Positions 1-8,519 of a stretch of DNA of 64,000 nt are shown one piece after another. The stretch is from Cellulophaga sp. Hel_I_12 (GTDB lineage: Bacteria > Bacteroidota > Bacteroidia > Flavobacteriales > Flavobacteriaceae): NCBI RefSeq assembly GCF_000799565.1, contig NZ_JUHB01000001.1, forward strand, positions 3,227,501 to 3,291,500, read 5' to 3'. Within the stretch, counting starts at the first letter, position 1; every line of letters begins with the position of its first letter. The notes beneath the pieces were generated by a model that was given only the letters and a program-made list of their open reading frames with translations, searched no databases and was not told the origin of the DNA. The position numbers and the translations under genes are program-made.

Positions 1-1247
1 GTCCCTAACATGGTAAAAAATCGTTTATTCGGATTTTTTATATCTGAATGATAATGGCCATCTTCAGTGATGCTGCCGTATTTGTTTAAAAGGTTTTCTC
101 TCGGAACACGAACTTGATGAAACCATATTTTACCGTTATCGACACCGTTTAGTCCTAATTTATACCCATTGTCTTCTATGGTAATACCTTTATATAAAGT
201 ATGGTTTTCATCACGAATGGGCACTAGAATAGCATGCACACCTTCATTTTTACCATTTACGATGAGCTGCGCAAAGACCGATGCCATTTTAGCGTCTAAA
301 GCGTTGCCTATATATTCTTTATTGTCGTTTTTACCTGGTGTGTGAATAACGATGCAATCCTCTTTTGCATCATAAGTAGCCGTGGTTTTTATGCCCCGAA
401 CGTTAGATCCATGCCCAGTTTCTGTCATGGCAAAGCAGCCTAGAAGTTTAGCCGCTCCGGCATCAGATAAATACCTGTCATGATGATATGTAGTGCCTAA
501 TTTTTGAATACTTCCACCAAATAATCCAAATTGAACACCAAACTTTATCGCTAAACTGCCATCTACATACATGAGATGTTCAAAGATAAAAGCATACGAT
601 TCCATATCATTAACACCGCCATATGCTTTAGGATATGCAATGGCTCCGTATTTTTCTTGGGCTAAATAGTGCACTTGATCCAAAACTTTTGCTCTGAAAT
701 CTTCTTTTGTTCTTTGAATGTCCCAATTAAAAATAGGGTTTTTCAGTGTTTCATGAAATTTGGAAACTCCAACTGCAAACTCACCTTTTAAAATAGCATC
801 AATTGCTGAACTATCGTAATAGTCTGAGGTGATTTCTTCAATCACTTCTACATCGAACAAATGATGGTAATGATTGGGCTGTATACCTAAATTAACTTCA
901 ATATGTTTTAATTGCTCGTTTTCTTTTTCGTCTGAATAATAGTAACCCAGCAATCGTTTTGAAAAGCTAGTTAAAGGATAAATATCGCTTTCAATTAATT
1001 TTACTTGTGCATGGTTAATGGTGCTTTTCCATGATTTAATCTCGGAATTAACGGGAGGCGTATCCGGATGTAACCAACTTATAAGTGTTTTTTTTGCGGT
1101 ATGGTCTAAAGTTTCGTCGTTTTCAATAGCTTTTTTTACAACATTTATTTCTGAGGCAGATACCAAATCATCAGACCAAATCACATAAAAAAAGGGAATA
1201 TAGGGGAGTATATTCGCCGTGTAGCTGGTGTTATTTTTATTCTTCAT
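1..1247 (-). CDS. Acyl-CoA oxidase/dehydrogenase family flavoprotein, C-terminus cut by window edge
   Basis: The frame opens with ATG at 1247-1245 on the minus strand and stays open for about 415 codons to the window edge, so the C-terminal part is missing. It should catalyse FAD-dependent alpha,beta-oxidation of an acyl-CoA. Visible support: an N-terminal helical region, a middle region with the motif CFAMTETGHGSNVRG (the substrate/FAD-binding segment typical of acyl-CoA oxidases) and, further on, a stretch resembling the acyl-CoA dehydrogenase middle beta domain with the residues RVPRENLL. The GHGSN motif favours the oxidase-like subgroup over short-chain dehydrogenases. It is transcribed away from ruvB; the two starts lie about 100 bases apart. 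Oxidase versus dehydrogenase chemistry cannot be decided from this part. Confidence 0.85.
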   Translation of the reverse strand, partial: MKNKNNTSYTANILPYIPFFYVIWSDDLVSASEINVVKKAIENDETLDHTAKKTLISWLHPDTPPVNSEIKSWKSTINHAQVKLIESDIYPLTSFSKRLLGYYYSDEKENEQLKHIEVNLGIQPNHYHHLFDVEVIEEITSDYYDSSAIDAILKGEFAVGVSKFHETLKNPIFNWDIQRTKEDFRAKVLDQVHYLAQEKYGAIAYPKAYGGVNDMESYAFIFEHLMYVDGSLAIKFGVQFGLFGGSIQKLGTTYHHDRYLSDAGAAKLLGCFAMTETGHGSNVRGIKTTATYDAKEDCIVIHTPGKNDNKEYIGNALDAKMASVFAQLIVNGKNEGVHAILVPIRDENHTLYKGITIEDNGYKLGLNGVDNGKIWFHQVRVPRENLLNKYGSITEDGHYHSDIKNPNKRFFTMLG

Positions 1248-1336
1248 AAAAGCTGCAATTTTTTTAAGTTATGAAAATACGCTTTTATTGGTATTTAATA
1301 TAAAAAATGCATGTTTTACAAGTGCATAGTTTCTAC

Positions 1337-1344
1337 TATCTTTG
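1337..1344 (+). promoter_or_regulatory. Bacteroidota -7 element TATCTTTG before ruvB
   Basis: TATCTTTG fits the Bacteroidota -7 consensus TAnnTTTG exactly. It ends only six bases before the ATG of ruvB at 1351, so the transcript would start at or very near the start codon (leaderless or nearly so). No exact TTG -33 box sits 19-21 bases upstream. Confidence 0.5.
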
Positions 1345-1350
1345 TCATCT

Positions 1351-2373
1351 ATGAATGAGAATTTAGATCCTACTAATCAGCATTTTTCTCCGGAGGAAGT
1401 TGATATCGACAGAGCTTTAAGACCGGTGAGTTTTGGCGATTTTGCTGGTCAAGATCAAATTTTAGAGAATTTAAAGGTTTTTGTTGAAGCTGCAAATCTA
1501 CGCGGCGAAGCCTTAGATCACACCCTTTTTCATGGACCTCCGGGTTTAGGAAAAACTACCTTAGCGCATATTCTTGCCAATGAATTAGGCGTCGGGATAA
1601 AAATAACTTCTGGACCAGTTTTAGATAAACCAGGCGATTTGGCGGGCTTGTTGACCAATCTTGAGGACCGTGATGTATTGTTTATAGACGAAATACATCG
1701 CTTGAGCCCTATTGTCGAAGAGTATTTGTACTCTGCCATGGAAGATTATAAAATTGATATTATGATTGAGTCAGGACCCAATGCGCGTTCTGTTCAAATA
1801 AACTTAAATCCCTTTACATTAATTGGGGCTACCACACGTTCTGGATTATTAACCGCTCCTATGCGTGCTCGTTTTGGAATTCAAAGTAGGCTGCAATATT
1901 ACTCTACAGAATTGCTATCGACGATTGTAACGCGAAGTGCCGAAATTTTAAAAATGCCGATAACCAACGAAGCAGCTATTGAAATCGCTGGTCGAAGTAG
2001 AGGTACGCCTCGTATTTGTAATGCTCTGTTGCGTAGAGTTCGTGATTTTGCACAAATAAAGGGGAACGGAAAAATAGATATCGAAATATCAAAATTTGCC
2101 CTAAAAGCCTTAAATGTTGATGCACATGGCTTAGACGAAATGGACAATAAAATATTACTCACCTTAATTGATAAGTTTAAAGGGGGTCCTGTTGGGATTA
2201 CCACTTTGGCAACGGCTGTTTCTGAAAGTGCCGAAACCATAGAAGAAGTGTACGAGCCATTTTTAATTCAAGAAGGCTTTATCATGCGTACGCCTAGAGG
2301 TCGCGAGGTAACAGAGCTAGCCTACAAGCATTTAGGAAGAATTAAAGGGAATATTCAAGGAGGTTTATTTTAG
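1351..2373 (+). CDS. ruvB: Holliday junction branch migration DNA helicase RuvB
   Basis: RuvB is the hexameric AAA+ motor that drives Holliday junction branch migration with RuvA (encoded here at 10916) and RuvC. The protein has the Walker A segment [11 protein letters not shown] near residue 50-60, Walker [11 protein letters not shown] near 105, the sensor stretch GATTRSGLL and the C-terminal winged helix with [15 protein letters not shown]. Length from the ATG at 1351 is 340 aa, the usual RuvB length. An in-frame TTG nine bases upstream (1342) is open too, but it lies inside the -7 promoter element, so the ATG is chosen. The gene is followed by 128 bases with no recognisable content, then a P450 gene. 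Confidence 0.97.
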   Translation: MNENLDPTNQHFSPEEVDIDRALRPVSFGDFAGQDQILENLKVFVEAANLRGEALDHTLFHGPPGLGKTTLAHILANELGVGIKITSGPVLDKPGDLAGLLTNLEDRDVLFIDEIHRLSPIVEEYLYSAMEDYKIDIMIESGPNARSVQINLNPFTLIGATTRSGLLTAPMRARFGIQSRLQYYSTELLSTIVTRSAEILKMPITNEAAIEIAGRSRGTPRICNALLRRVRDFAQIKGNGKIDIEISKFALKALNVDAHGLDEMDNKILLTLIDKFKGGPVGITTLATAVSESAETIEEVYEPFLIQEGFIMRTPRGREVTELAYKHLGRIKGNIQGGLF

Positions 2374-2501
2374 AGAAAGCCTTTAATCTGCCTGCCAGAC
2401 ATTTAGTTGGGCATGTAATAAACTAAGAGTAGCGCCAACGCTCCCAGCATTAGGTAGGCGATACAATTATAGCGATAATAGATTCAGTGATTTTTATTTA
2501 A

Positions 2502-3830
2502 ATGAAAAACCTACACACAGTGAACCGTTTAGAGGTCCTTAAGAATAGCAAGCGAATTCTTAAAAACCCTTTGCCTTTTCACAATGAAAAATTTAAGGAA
2601 TTTGGACACACTTTTAAAGTTCAAACCGGTTGGAATCAAGATATTGTGTTTACGAAAAACCCCGGTTTTATAAAGCATATTCTTCAAAAGCAACACAAAG
2701 CATATCAAAAATCTACCTTACAAACTAAAGACTTAGCGAAGTATATTGGCAATGGTATATTAACCTCAAACGGGGAACATTGGCGAACGCATCGCCGTAT
2801 GGTACAACCCGCATTTCATAAGAAAAAGTTAGCCAATTTAATGACGACAGTACGTGAGGCTATTTTGTCTGAAATTAAGGGCATCCCATCTCATAAAACG
2901 GTTGATGTTTATGGCTTAATGAGTAACCTTGCCTTTCAGGTAGTAGCACAATCGCTCTTCAGTAATGACAATATTCGGGAAGAAATGAACCGCTTGCAGT
3001 TTGTAACCGAGACCAATCAGCGTATGTTGATTAAAGAAATGCGTCAACCATACTTAAATTGGTGGTTTAAACTAAGTGGAAAAATAGATAAACATTTAAA
3101 ATTATCTGAAGAAGCAAAACAACTTTTAGGAACTTTAATCAATAACCGACGCGATGCTACCCTTGAAAAAGACGATCTTCTAGATATGCTTTTGCAGGCA
3201 AGGTATGAGGATGGTACGCCCATGCCTCAAAAGCAATTGATCGACGAGGTATTAATTTTATTTACTGCGGGTCATGAAACTACGGCAAATGTGCTTAGTT
3301 TTTTACTGTATTTACTCGCCAAGCATCCCCAAGCGCAAGAGAAAGCATACCAAGAAGCTACAAAGGTAAATTTAGAATCAGATGCTATTTTACCTAACTT
3401 GGCGCAGCTGCCTTATATTCAAAACTGTATTGAAGAGGCTATGCGTTTGTTTCCACCTGCTTACGTAATTGATAGAGTAGCCATTCAAGATGATACTTTT
3501 GAAGACATGCACATCCCAAAAGGTACCATGATTTTGATGAGTATTTATGAGTTGCACAGGCATGAAGATTTTTGGGAAAAGCCAGATAGCTTTTACCCAG
3601 ATCGTTTTAATGAAATCGATAAGAAAGTATATCAAGAGTATTACTATCCTTTTGGTGCAGGACCAAGAATGTGTGTCGGAAATAATTTTGCGATGTATGA
3701 AATGATTATTACCGTTGCCGAAATTCTAAAAAAATATACAATTACCACTGATAGTAACAAGGTAGAGATCAACCCGCTAATTTCTTTAAAACCTAAGGAA
3801 GTGCCTTTACAATTTATCCCCAGAATTTGA
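2502..3830 (+). CDS. Cytochrome P450
   Basis: This 442-aa protein is a soluble bacterial cytochrome P450, a heme monooxygenase. The oxygen-binding I-helix motif AGHETT is at residues 256-261, the K-helix ExxR is E311-R314, and the heme-binding loop FGAGPRMCVG is at 383-392 with the proximal ligand Cys390. There is no signal peptide or membrane anchor. No ferredoxin or ferredoxin reductase is encoded nearby, so electrons must come from elsewhere. The substrate cannot be read from the sequence; flavobacterial P450s of this size are usually of unknown function. A bidirectional terminator follows at 3855-3889, shared with the converging ABC permease gene. Confidence 0.93.
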   Translation: MKNLHTVNRLEVLKNSKRILKNPLPFHNEKFKEFGHTFKVQTGWNQDIVFTKNPGFIKHILQKQHKAYQKSTLQTKDLAKYIGNGILTSNGEHWRTHRRMVQPAFHKKKLANLMTTVREAILSEIKGIPSHKTVDVYGLMSNLAFQVVAQSLFSNDNIREEMNRLQFVTETNQRMLIKEMRQPYLNWWFKLSGKIDKHLKLSEEAKQLLGTLINNRRDATLEKDDLLDMLLQARYEDGTPMPQKQLIDEVLILFTAGHETTANVLSFLLYLLAKHPQAQEKAYQEATKVNLESDAILPNLAQLPYIQNCIEEAMRLFPPAYVIDRVAIQDDTFEDMHIPKGTMILMSIYELHRHEDFWEKPDSFYPDRFNEIDKKVYQEYYYPFGAGPRMCVGNNFAMYEMIITVAEILKKYTITTDSNKVEINPLISLKPKEVPLQFIPRI

Positions 3831-3854
3831 ATAAAATAGATCGAACCAAAACAA

Positions 3855-3889
3855 AAAAGCCTGACTAAAATACTAATAGTCAGGCTTTT
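3855..3889. terminator. Bidirectional intrinsic terminator between P450 and ABC genes
   Basis: A perfect 13-bp stem (AAAAGCCTGACTA at 3855-3867 with TAGTCAGGCTTTT at 3877-3889) closes a 9-nt loop. The A-run on one side and T-run on the other allow termination in both directions, fitting its place between two converging genes. Confidence 0.85.
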
Positions 3890-3906
3890 CTATGAATTCT
3901 TAATAC

Positions 3907-5085
3907 TTACTTCAAAATTGCATTCTCGTCTGAAAATTTCTTGTAACTGAAATACACAGCACCAACAGCAAAGGCTAATAGGGATAGAAGAATCACCGCA
4001 TATTGTACCATATCAATGGTACCCGCCATAATTTCTTTAACGCCAAGACCAATATTTAAAACAGGAATTAAAACCGTGCTCCATGTTAATTCTATTCCTG
4101 GCATCAGTGCCAACACTAAGGGAATAATGATTAACATAATTATAGGGGATGCCTTACTTTGTGCTTCCTTAAAAGAGGTTGCACCCGCTACTAAAGCAAT
4201 AATAAACCCAGATAAAAATAGGGAAAACGGGATCAGTAATAATAAAATCATAGTGATCGACTGAATACTCAACATTTCGCCAATAGCTTCATTAAAAGCA
4301 GGCGGAATACCATCAATAAGTTTAAGTCCCACAATTAAGCCTACTAAATTCAATAAAGCAGGAATAAAACCTAATAAGGAAGCCACAATAGTTTTTCCTA
4401 GAAGTACCTTAAATTTTGAAATGGGCAACGATAAGGTAGTTTCAATTGTTTTGCGTTCTTTTTCTCCTGTTACCAGATCAACAGCCGCTAATAAACAGCC
4501 ACCCCACATGGTGAGTATAAATAAATAAGGAATAAAACCACCAATTCTTTTTCCGATGACTTCTTTTTGTTCTCCGACTTCAACATAGTTTTCGGTAAAC
4601 GGTGTTAATTTTTCGGTAGGAATTTCAAGAGTAGTAATACGTTGTTCCTTTAATTTGGCATTATAGCCTTCAATTAACCTAGTAACACGATTATTTACAT
4701 TGTCTTTAGAGCCATTTCTAAAAATTTGTACTTCACTAGTACTAAGGCTATTCATTTTAGTATCCCAATCGGCAGGGAAAACAATAGCAGTTTGAATGGT
4801 TTCGTCATCAATTAATTGTTTAAAATCTTTTGCCTCTTCATAGACCGTAATTTTATTTAGGGTATCGCTAGAAACAATATCGTAGAAGGAAGAAGGCGCA
4901 TTTACAAGTCCAATTTTTACAGATTTTTCTTGATTGCTTTTTTCAATCATTTCAGTCACCTTCATGGCGCCAAAAATTAAAATAGGCACCAATACAGTGG
5001 GTAAAACAATAGAGTTAATAATCGTTTTTTTATCTCTTAGAAGCTCGGTAAGCTCTTTTTTTATAATTATAAGTAAATCGTTCAT
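3907..5085 (-). CDS. ABC-2 type transporter permease (NatB-like)
   Basis: A 392-aa membrane protein of the ABC-2 exporter permease family. It has one hydrophobic segment near residues 20-42, a long extracytoplasmic domain (about 45-175), then five or six membrane segments from about residue 185 to the end. The conserved stretch DLVTGEKERKTIETTLSLP between the first two C-terminal helices is characteristic of NatB-like permeases. Only 4 bases separate it from the ATPase gene upstream (5090-5845), so the two are one operon and one transporter. NatAB exports sodium in Bacillus; the substrate here is unproven. Confidence 0.88.
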   Translation of the reverse strand: MNDLLIIIKKELTELLRDKKTIINSIVLPTVLVPILIFGAMKVTEMIEKSNQEKSVKIGLVNAPSSFYDIVSSDTLNKITVYEEAKDFKQLIDDETIQTAIVFPADWDTKMNSLSTSEVQIFRNGSKDNVNNRVTRLIEGYNAKLKEQRITTLEIPTEKLTPFTENYVEVGEQKEVIGKRIGGFIPYLFILTMWGGCLLAAVDLVTGEKERKTIETTLSLPISKFKVLLGKTIVASLLGFIPALLNLVGLIVGLKLIDGIPPAFNEAIGEMLSIQSITMILLLLIPFSLFLSGFIIALVAGATSFKEAQSKASPIIMLIIIPLVLALMPGIELTWSTVLIPVLNIGLGVKEIMAGTIDMVQYAVILLSLLAFAVGAVYFSYKKFSDENAILK

Positions 5086-5089
5086 CTTA

Positions 5090-5845
5090 TTACGCTTCTT
5101 TTACACGGTTAATAAATTCTTGAGTTAAATTTTTTGCTTTCATTTCTCCCTTAAAGTTTTCAAAGGTATCGTTGTAAATAATACTTCCATTATTGATAAT
5201 GGCAAGATCATCACACAACAAATCTACCTCACTCATGATATGAGAAGAAAAAATTACCGTTTTGTTATTTTCTTTAGATTCCCGAATAAGTTCAATGATG
5301 CTTTCGGCTGTTATTACATCAAGCCCTGAAGTTGGTTCGTCAAAAATCAGTACTTCTGGGTCATGAACAAGGGTCCGAGCAATCGACACTTTTTGTTTCA
5401 TCCCGGTACTCATTTGTCCCATTCTTTTTTTTCTAAACTCGTTAATACCCAATTTTTCAAACAGATATTCTTTCCTTTCTTTTAACTGAGCTTCAGGAAT
5501 TTTATATAATTTTCCAAAAAAATCAATTGTTTCATCAGGATTTAAACGCTCGTATAAACCGGTAGAACCCGTTAAAAATCCGATGTGTTTCTTAACTTCA
5601 TCACTGTTTTTTAAAATATCAACACCATCGACAATAGCAGTACCCGAAGTTGGCTTAATGATGCCTGCAATCATCCTTAATGTTGTAGTCTTTCCTGCAC
5701 CATTGGGGCCTAGCAATGAAAAAATTCGGCCAGGCTTACAATCAAAGGATATTTCATTGACTGCATTTACAGTAGTGGTTTCTTTTTTGAATCCTTTTTT
5801 GGTGGTTGCCGTAAAAGATTTGGTTAGTTTTTCAATATGTATCAT
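5090..5845 (-). CDS. ABC transporter ATP-binding protein (NatA-like)
   Basis: A 251-aa nucleotide-binding subunit. Walker A GPNGAGKTT is at residues 46-54, the ABC signature STGMKQK at 146-152, Walker B LIFDEP at 166-171 followed by the D-loop, and the H-loop histidine is in SSHIMSE near 202. It should energise the permease encoded immediately downstream at 3907-5085. The STGMKQK signature, rather than LSGGQ, is typical of ABC-2 exporters. The gene diverges from queG across a 119-base gap that contains a candidate promoter for it. Confidence 0.92.
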   Translation of the reverse strand: MIHIEKLTKSFTATTKKGFKKETTTVNAVNEISFDCKPGRIFSLLGPNGAGKTTTLRMIAGIIKPTSGTAIVDGVDILKNSDEVKKHIGFLTGSTGLYERLNPDETIDFFGKLYKIPEAQLKERKEYLFEKLGINEFRKKRMGQMSTGMKQKVSIARTLVHDPEVLIFDEPTSGLDVITAESIIELIRESKENNKTVIFSSHIMSEVDLLCDDLAIINNGSIIYNDTFENFKGEMKAKNLTQEFINRVKEA

Positions 5846-5880
5846 CTAAGTTGTTTAAATTGGTACGCTTTGTTAGTAGT

Positions 5881-5888
5881 CAAAAATA
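5881..5888 (-). promoter_or_regulatory. Candidate -7 element for the ABC exporter operon
   Basis: Read on the minus strand the bases are TATTTTTG, matching TAnnTTTG, 35 bases before the ATG of the ATPase gene. No clear TTG -33 partner was found, so this is a weak call. Confidence 0.35.
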
Positions 5889-5964
5889 AAAATTGTTACA
5901 TTGATACTGTTTTTTTATTTTATGATGCGAATTAAAAATTAATAGTTATACTGGGTTCAAATTT

Positions 5965-6885
5965 ATGTTTTCAAAGGAGAAATATACGCAATTAATAAAA
6001 GATGAAGCAAAAAGACTTGGTTTTTTGTCTTGTGGTATTTCTAAAGCTGATTATTTAGAGCAAGAAGCTCCACGCCTAGAAAAATGGCTGCGAAATAATA
6101 GTCACGGCGAGATGCAATACATGGAAAACCATTTTGACAAACGCTTAGATCCAAGGTTGTTGGTCGATGGTGCAAAATCGGTGGTTTCGCTACTACTGAA
6201 CTATTATCCTGAGGAAACGCAAGTTGATGCTACTTTTAAAATATCAAAATATGCGTATGGCAACGATTATCATCACGTGATAAAAAGTAAACTAAAAGCG
6301 TTACAAGAATTTATTAGTGAAGAAATAGGGGAAGTTAGCGGTCGGGCTTTTGTAGATTCAGCACCTGTATTAGATAAAGCTTGGGCAGCCAAAAGCGGTT
6401 TAGGTTGGATTGGAAAACACAGTAATTTACTCACCCAAAAAGTAGGTTCATTTTATTTTATTGCTGAATTGATCATCGATTTAGAGTTGATCTACGACAC
6501 TCCGGTGACCGACCATTGCGGTACCTGTACAGCTTGTATTGATGCCTGCCCAACGCAAGCCATTACCGAACCTTATGTGGTCGACGGCAGTAAATGTATC
6601 TCCTATTTTACCATCGAATTAAAAAATGAATTGCCCAATGAATTTAAAGGTAAGTTCGATGATTGGGCTTTTGGTTGTGATGTGTGTCAAGATGTTTGCC
6701 CCTGGAATAAGTTTTCAAAACCACATAATGAACCTCTTTTTAATCCGCATCCTGAACTATTGGCACTCACAAAAAAAGATTGGCAAGAACTGACAGAAGA
6801 TGTTTTTAAAAAAGTATTTCAAAAATCCGCTGTAAAGCGAACTAAGTTTTCTGGTTTGAAGCGAAATATTGATTTTTTAGATTAA
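5965..6885 (+). CDS. queG: Epoxyqueuosine reductase QueG
   Basis: QueG performs the last step of queuosine synthesis in tRNA, reducing epoxyqueuosine with cobalamin and two [4Fe-4S] clusters. The 306-aa protein shows the cluster cysteines C185, C188, C191, C195 ([11 protein letters not shown]) and C211, C238, C241, C245 ([10 protein letters not shown]). The proposed catalytic Asp lies in [12 protein letters not shown] near residue 131. Family members run about 300-390 aa; this is the short form without a C-terminal HEAT domain. It stands alone, divergent from the ABC exporter genes. An AT-only dyad overlaps the stop codon at 6871-6891 but lacks GC pairs. Confidence 0.95.
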   Translation: MFSKEKYTQLIKDEAKRLGFLSCGISKADYLEQEAPRLEKWLRNNSHGEMQYMENHFDKRLDPRLLVDGAKSVVSLLLNYYPEETQVDATFKISKYAYGNDYHHVIKSKLKALQEFISEEIGEVSGRAFVDSAPVLDKAWAAKSGLGWIGKHSNLLTQKVGSFYFIAELIIDLELIYDTPVTDHCGTCTACIDACPTQAITEPYVVDGSKCISYFTIELKNELPNEFKGKFDDWAFGCDVCQDVCPWNKFSKPHNEPLFNPHPELLALTKKDWQELTEDVFKKVFQKSAVKRTKFSGLKRNIDFLD

Positions 6886-7085
6886 AAAATCAAATGGAAG
6901 AAAGGATTTAAAAGTGCAGCGCTATAGTTTTCATGACTACTTTGCACATTTTATTTAGTGTGATTTTTTAAAGTACTATTTTAAAATGCTATCTTCCATG
7001 ACTATAAGGAGTAAAGGGTCAAATTTCTCCCATATATTTTGTAATTCAGAAATTAGAAGTCAATTTAAAAACCAACCAATTAAAA

Positions 7086-8399
7086 ATGAAAATTAAAAAA
7101 CCTAGTTTAAGCTTTTGGCAAATTTTTAATATGAATGTTGGATTTCTAGGAATTCAATACAGTTTTGGACTCCAACAAACAGCCATCAATCCTATTTTTT
7201 TATACTTAGGGGCATCGGAAGAAATGCTACCTATTTTAAACATTGCTGGGCCAGTTACTGGATTAATTGTACAGCCAATAATTGGAGCTATATCTGACAA
7301 AACTTGGTCTCCAAAATGGGGTAGAAGAAAACCATTTTTTTTACTAGGCGCTATTTTAGGGAGTCTTTGTTTATTTGCCTTTCCATTAAGTCCAACACTA
7401 TGGTTTGCTGTTGGTTTGTTGTGGATTTTAGATGCCGGGAACAATATGGCTATGGAGCCTTACCGTGCTTTTGTCGGTGATAAATTACCAGAAAAACAGT
7501 TGAGTTTTGGGTATCAAATGCAAAGTTTGTTTGTGGGTGGGGGGATTGCACTAGCTATGATGTCTATTATTTGGTTTCAAGACTGGTTCGGTGGCGCTAC
7601 AGAAATCGCTGGTGAAATTCCTAAATGGTTGTATTATTCCTTTTTTATTGGCGCTTTTTTATCGGTGGCAACTATTCTTTGGTCCGTCTTAAAAACACCA
7701 GAAATTGCTCCTTCGGATGAAGAAATGATAGAAATAAACAGCTACAGAGGAATGTCTTTCGCGGATCGTTTTAAAATGCCTTTTAGAGAAATTTCAAAAG
7801 CGGTAAAAGAAATGCCCAAATTTATGTGGAAGCTTTCTGCGGTGTATCTTTTTCAATGGTATGCCTTATTTGTGTATTGGCAGTACATAACACCTTTGTT
7901 TATGTCGACTATGAATTTTGATATTTCAACGGCGGCAGCCCAATCGGCTAAAATGAGTTTAACCTATAATATTGTGACTGCAGTAGTAGCACTGGCCCTA
8001 GTTCCACTAACCCTCAAGTTTGGTGGAAAGAAAATTTATGCATTAAGCCTTTTAGGAACTGCTTTGGCCTTATTCTCAATTCCATATATCGCAGACCCAG
8101 ATCTTGTTTTAGTGCCTATGGTTTTATTTGGAATAGGTTGGGCGGCAATGATGGGAATTCCGTACACCATGGTTTCGAAAATTGTTCCTCAAAACCAACG
8201 AGGCGTTTATATGGGGATTCTAAATATGATGATTGTTATTCCTATGGGAATAGAGACATTAACTTTTGGTCCTATATTTAAATATGTATTAGGAGATAGT
8301 GCCGTCAATGCTATTTTATTTGGCGGGGTGTTTTTTGTAATAGCTGCTGTCTTGGCTTTACGATTAAACGTGGCAGTTGCTAAACAAGAATTAAATTAA
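7086..8399 (+). CDS. MFS sugar permease (SLC45/maltose-sucrose transporter-like)
   Basis: A 437-aa major facilitator protein with about twelve predicted membrane helices. The loop between helices 2 and 3 carries SDKTWSPKWGRRKPF, a form of the MFS signature typical of SLC45 and GPH-like disaccharide carriers. In Bacteroidota such proteins are often predicted maltose or sucrose permeases, but no glycoside hydrolase, SusCD pair or LacI regulator is present here to fix the substrate. The start is the only Met before the first helix. The 200 bases upstream show no convincing promoter; a terminator follows at 8427-8456. Confidence 0.82.
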   Translation: MKIKKPSLSFWQIFNMNVGFLGIQYSFGLQQTAINPIFLYLGASEEMLPILNIAGPVTGLIVQPIIGAISDKTWSPKWGRRKPFFLLGAILGSLCLFAFPLSPTLWFAVGLLWILDAGNNMAMEPYRAFVGDKLPEKQLSFGYQMQSLFVGGGIALAMMSIIWFQDWFGGATEIAGEIPKWLYYSFFIGAFLSVATILWSVLKTPEIAPSDEEMIEINSYRGMSFADRFKMPFREISKAVKEMPKFMWKLSAVYLFQWYALFVYWQYITPLFMSTMNFDISTAAAQSAKMSLTYNIVTAVVALALVPLTLKFGGKKIYALSLLGTALALFSIPYIADPDLVLVPMVLFGIGWAAMMGIPYTMVSKIVPQNQRGVYMGILNMMIVIPMGIETLTFGPIFKYVLGDSAVNAILFGGVFFVIAAVLALRLNVAVAKQELN

Positions 8400-8426
8400 A
8401 AAGGGTATAATTTTAAAAATACAGTT

Positions 8427-8456
8427 AGGCATTAAATACTATTTAATGCCTTTTTT
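8427..8456 (+). terminator. Intrinsic terminator after the MFS permease gene
   Basis: A perfect 11-bp stem (AGGCATTAAAT at 8427-8437 with ATTTAATGCCT at 8441-8451), 3-nt loop and a run of six T. It lies 28 bases after the stop codon. Confidence 0.85.
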
Positions 8457-8492
8457 CTGCATCAATCATAGCATTCTTCCGAAGATTCCATG

Positions 8493-8500
8493 TAAATTTG
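8493..8500 (+). promoter_or_regulatory. -7 element TAAATTTG before maeB
   Basis: TAAATTTG fits TAnnTTTG and sits 19 bases before the ATG of maeB, just downstream of the terminator at 8427-8456. A -33 TTG is not exact in the expected place. Confidence 0.45.
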
Positions 8501-8519
8501 TTTTTCAATAAGCTGTATT

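Noticed and set aside
2374..2501. Intergenic CTGCCTGCCAGAC and TAGCGCCAACGCTC
   Set aside because: Resembles dispersed Bacteroidota repeat fragments, but only one partial copy is seen and the small hairpin has no T-run.
6871..6891. Perfect dyad GATTTTTTA-GAT-TAAAAAATC over the queG stop
   Set aside because: Only two GC pairs, so not a stable terminator; AT-rich dyads of this kind are expected by chance.
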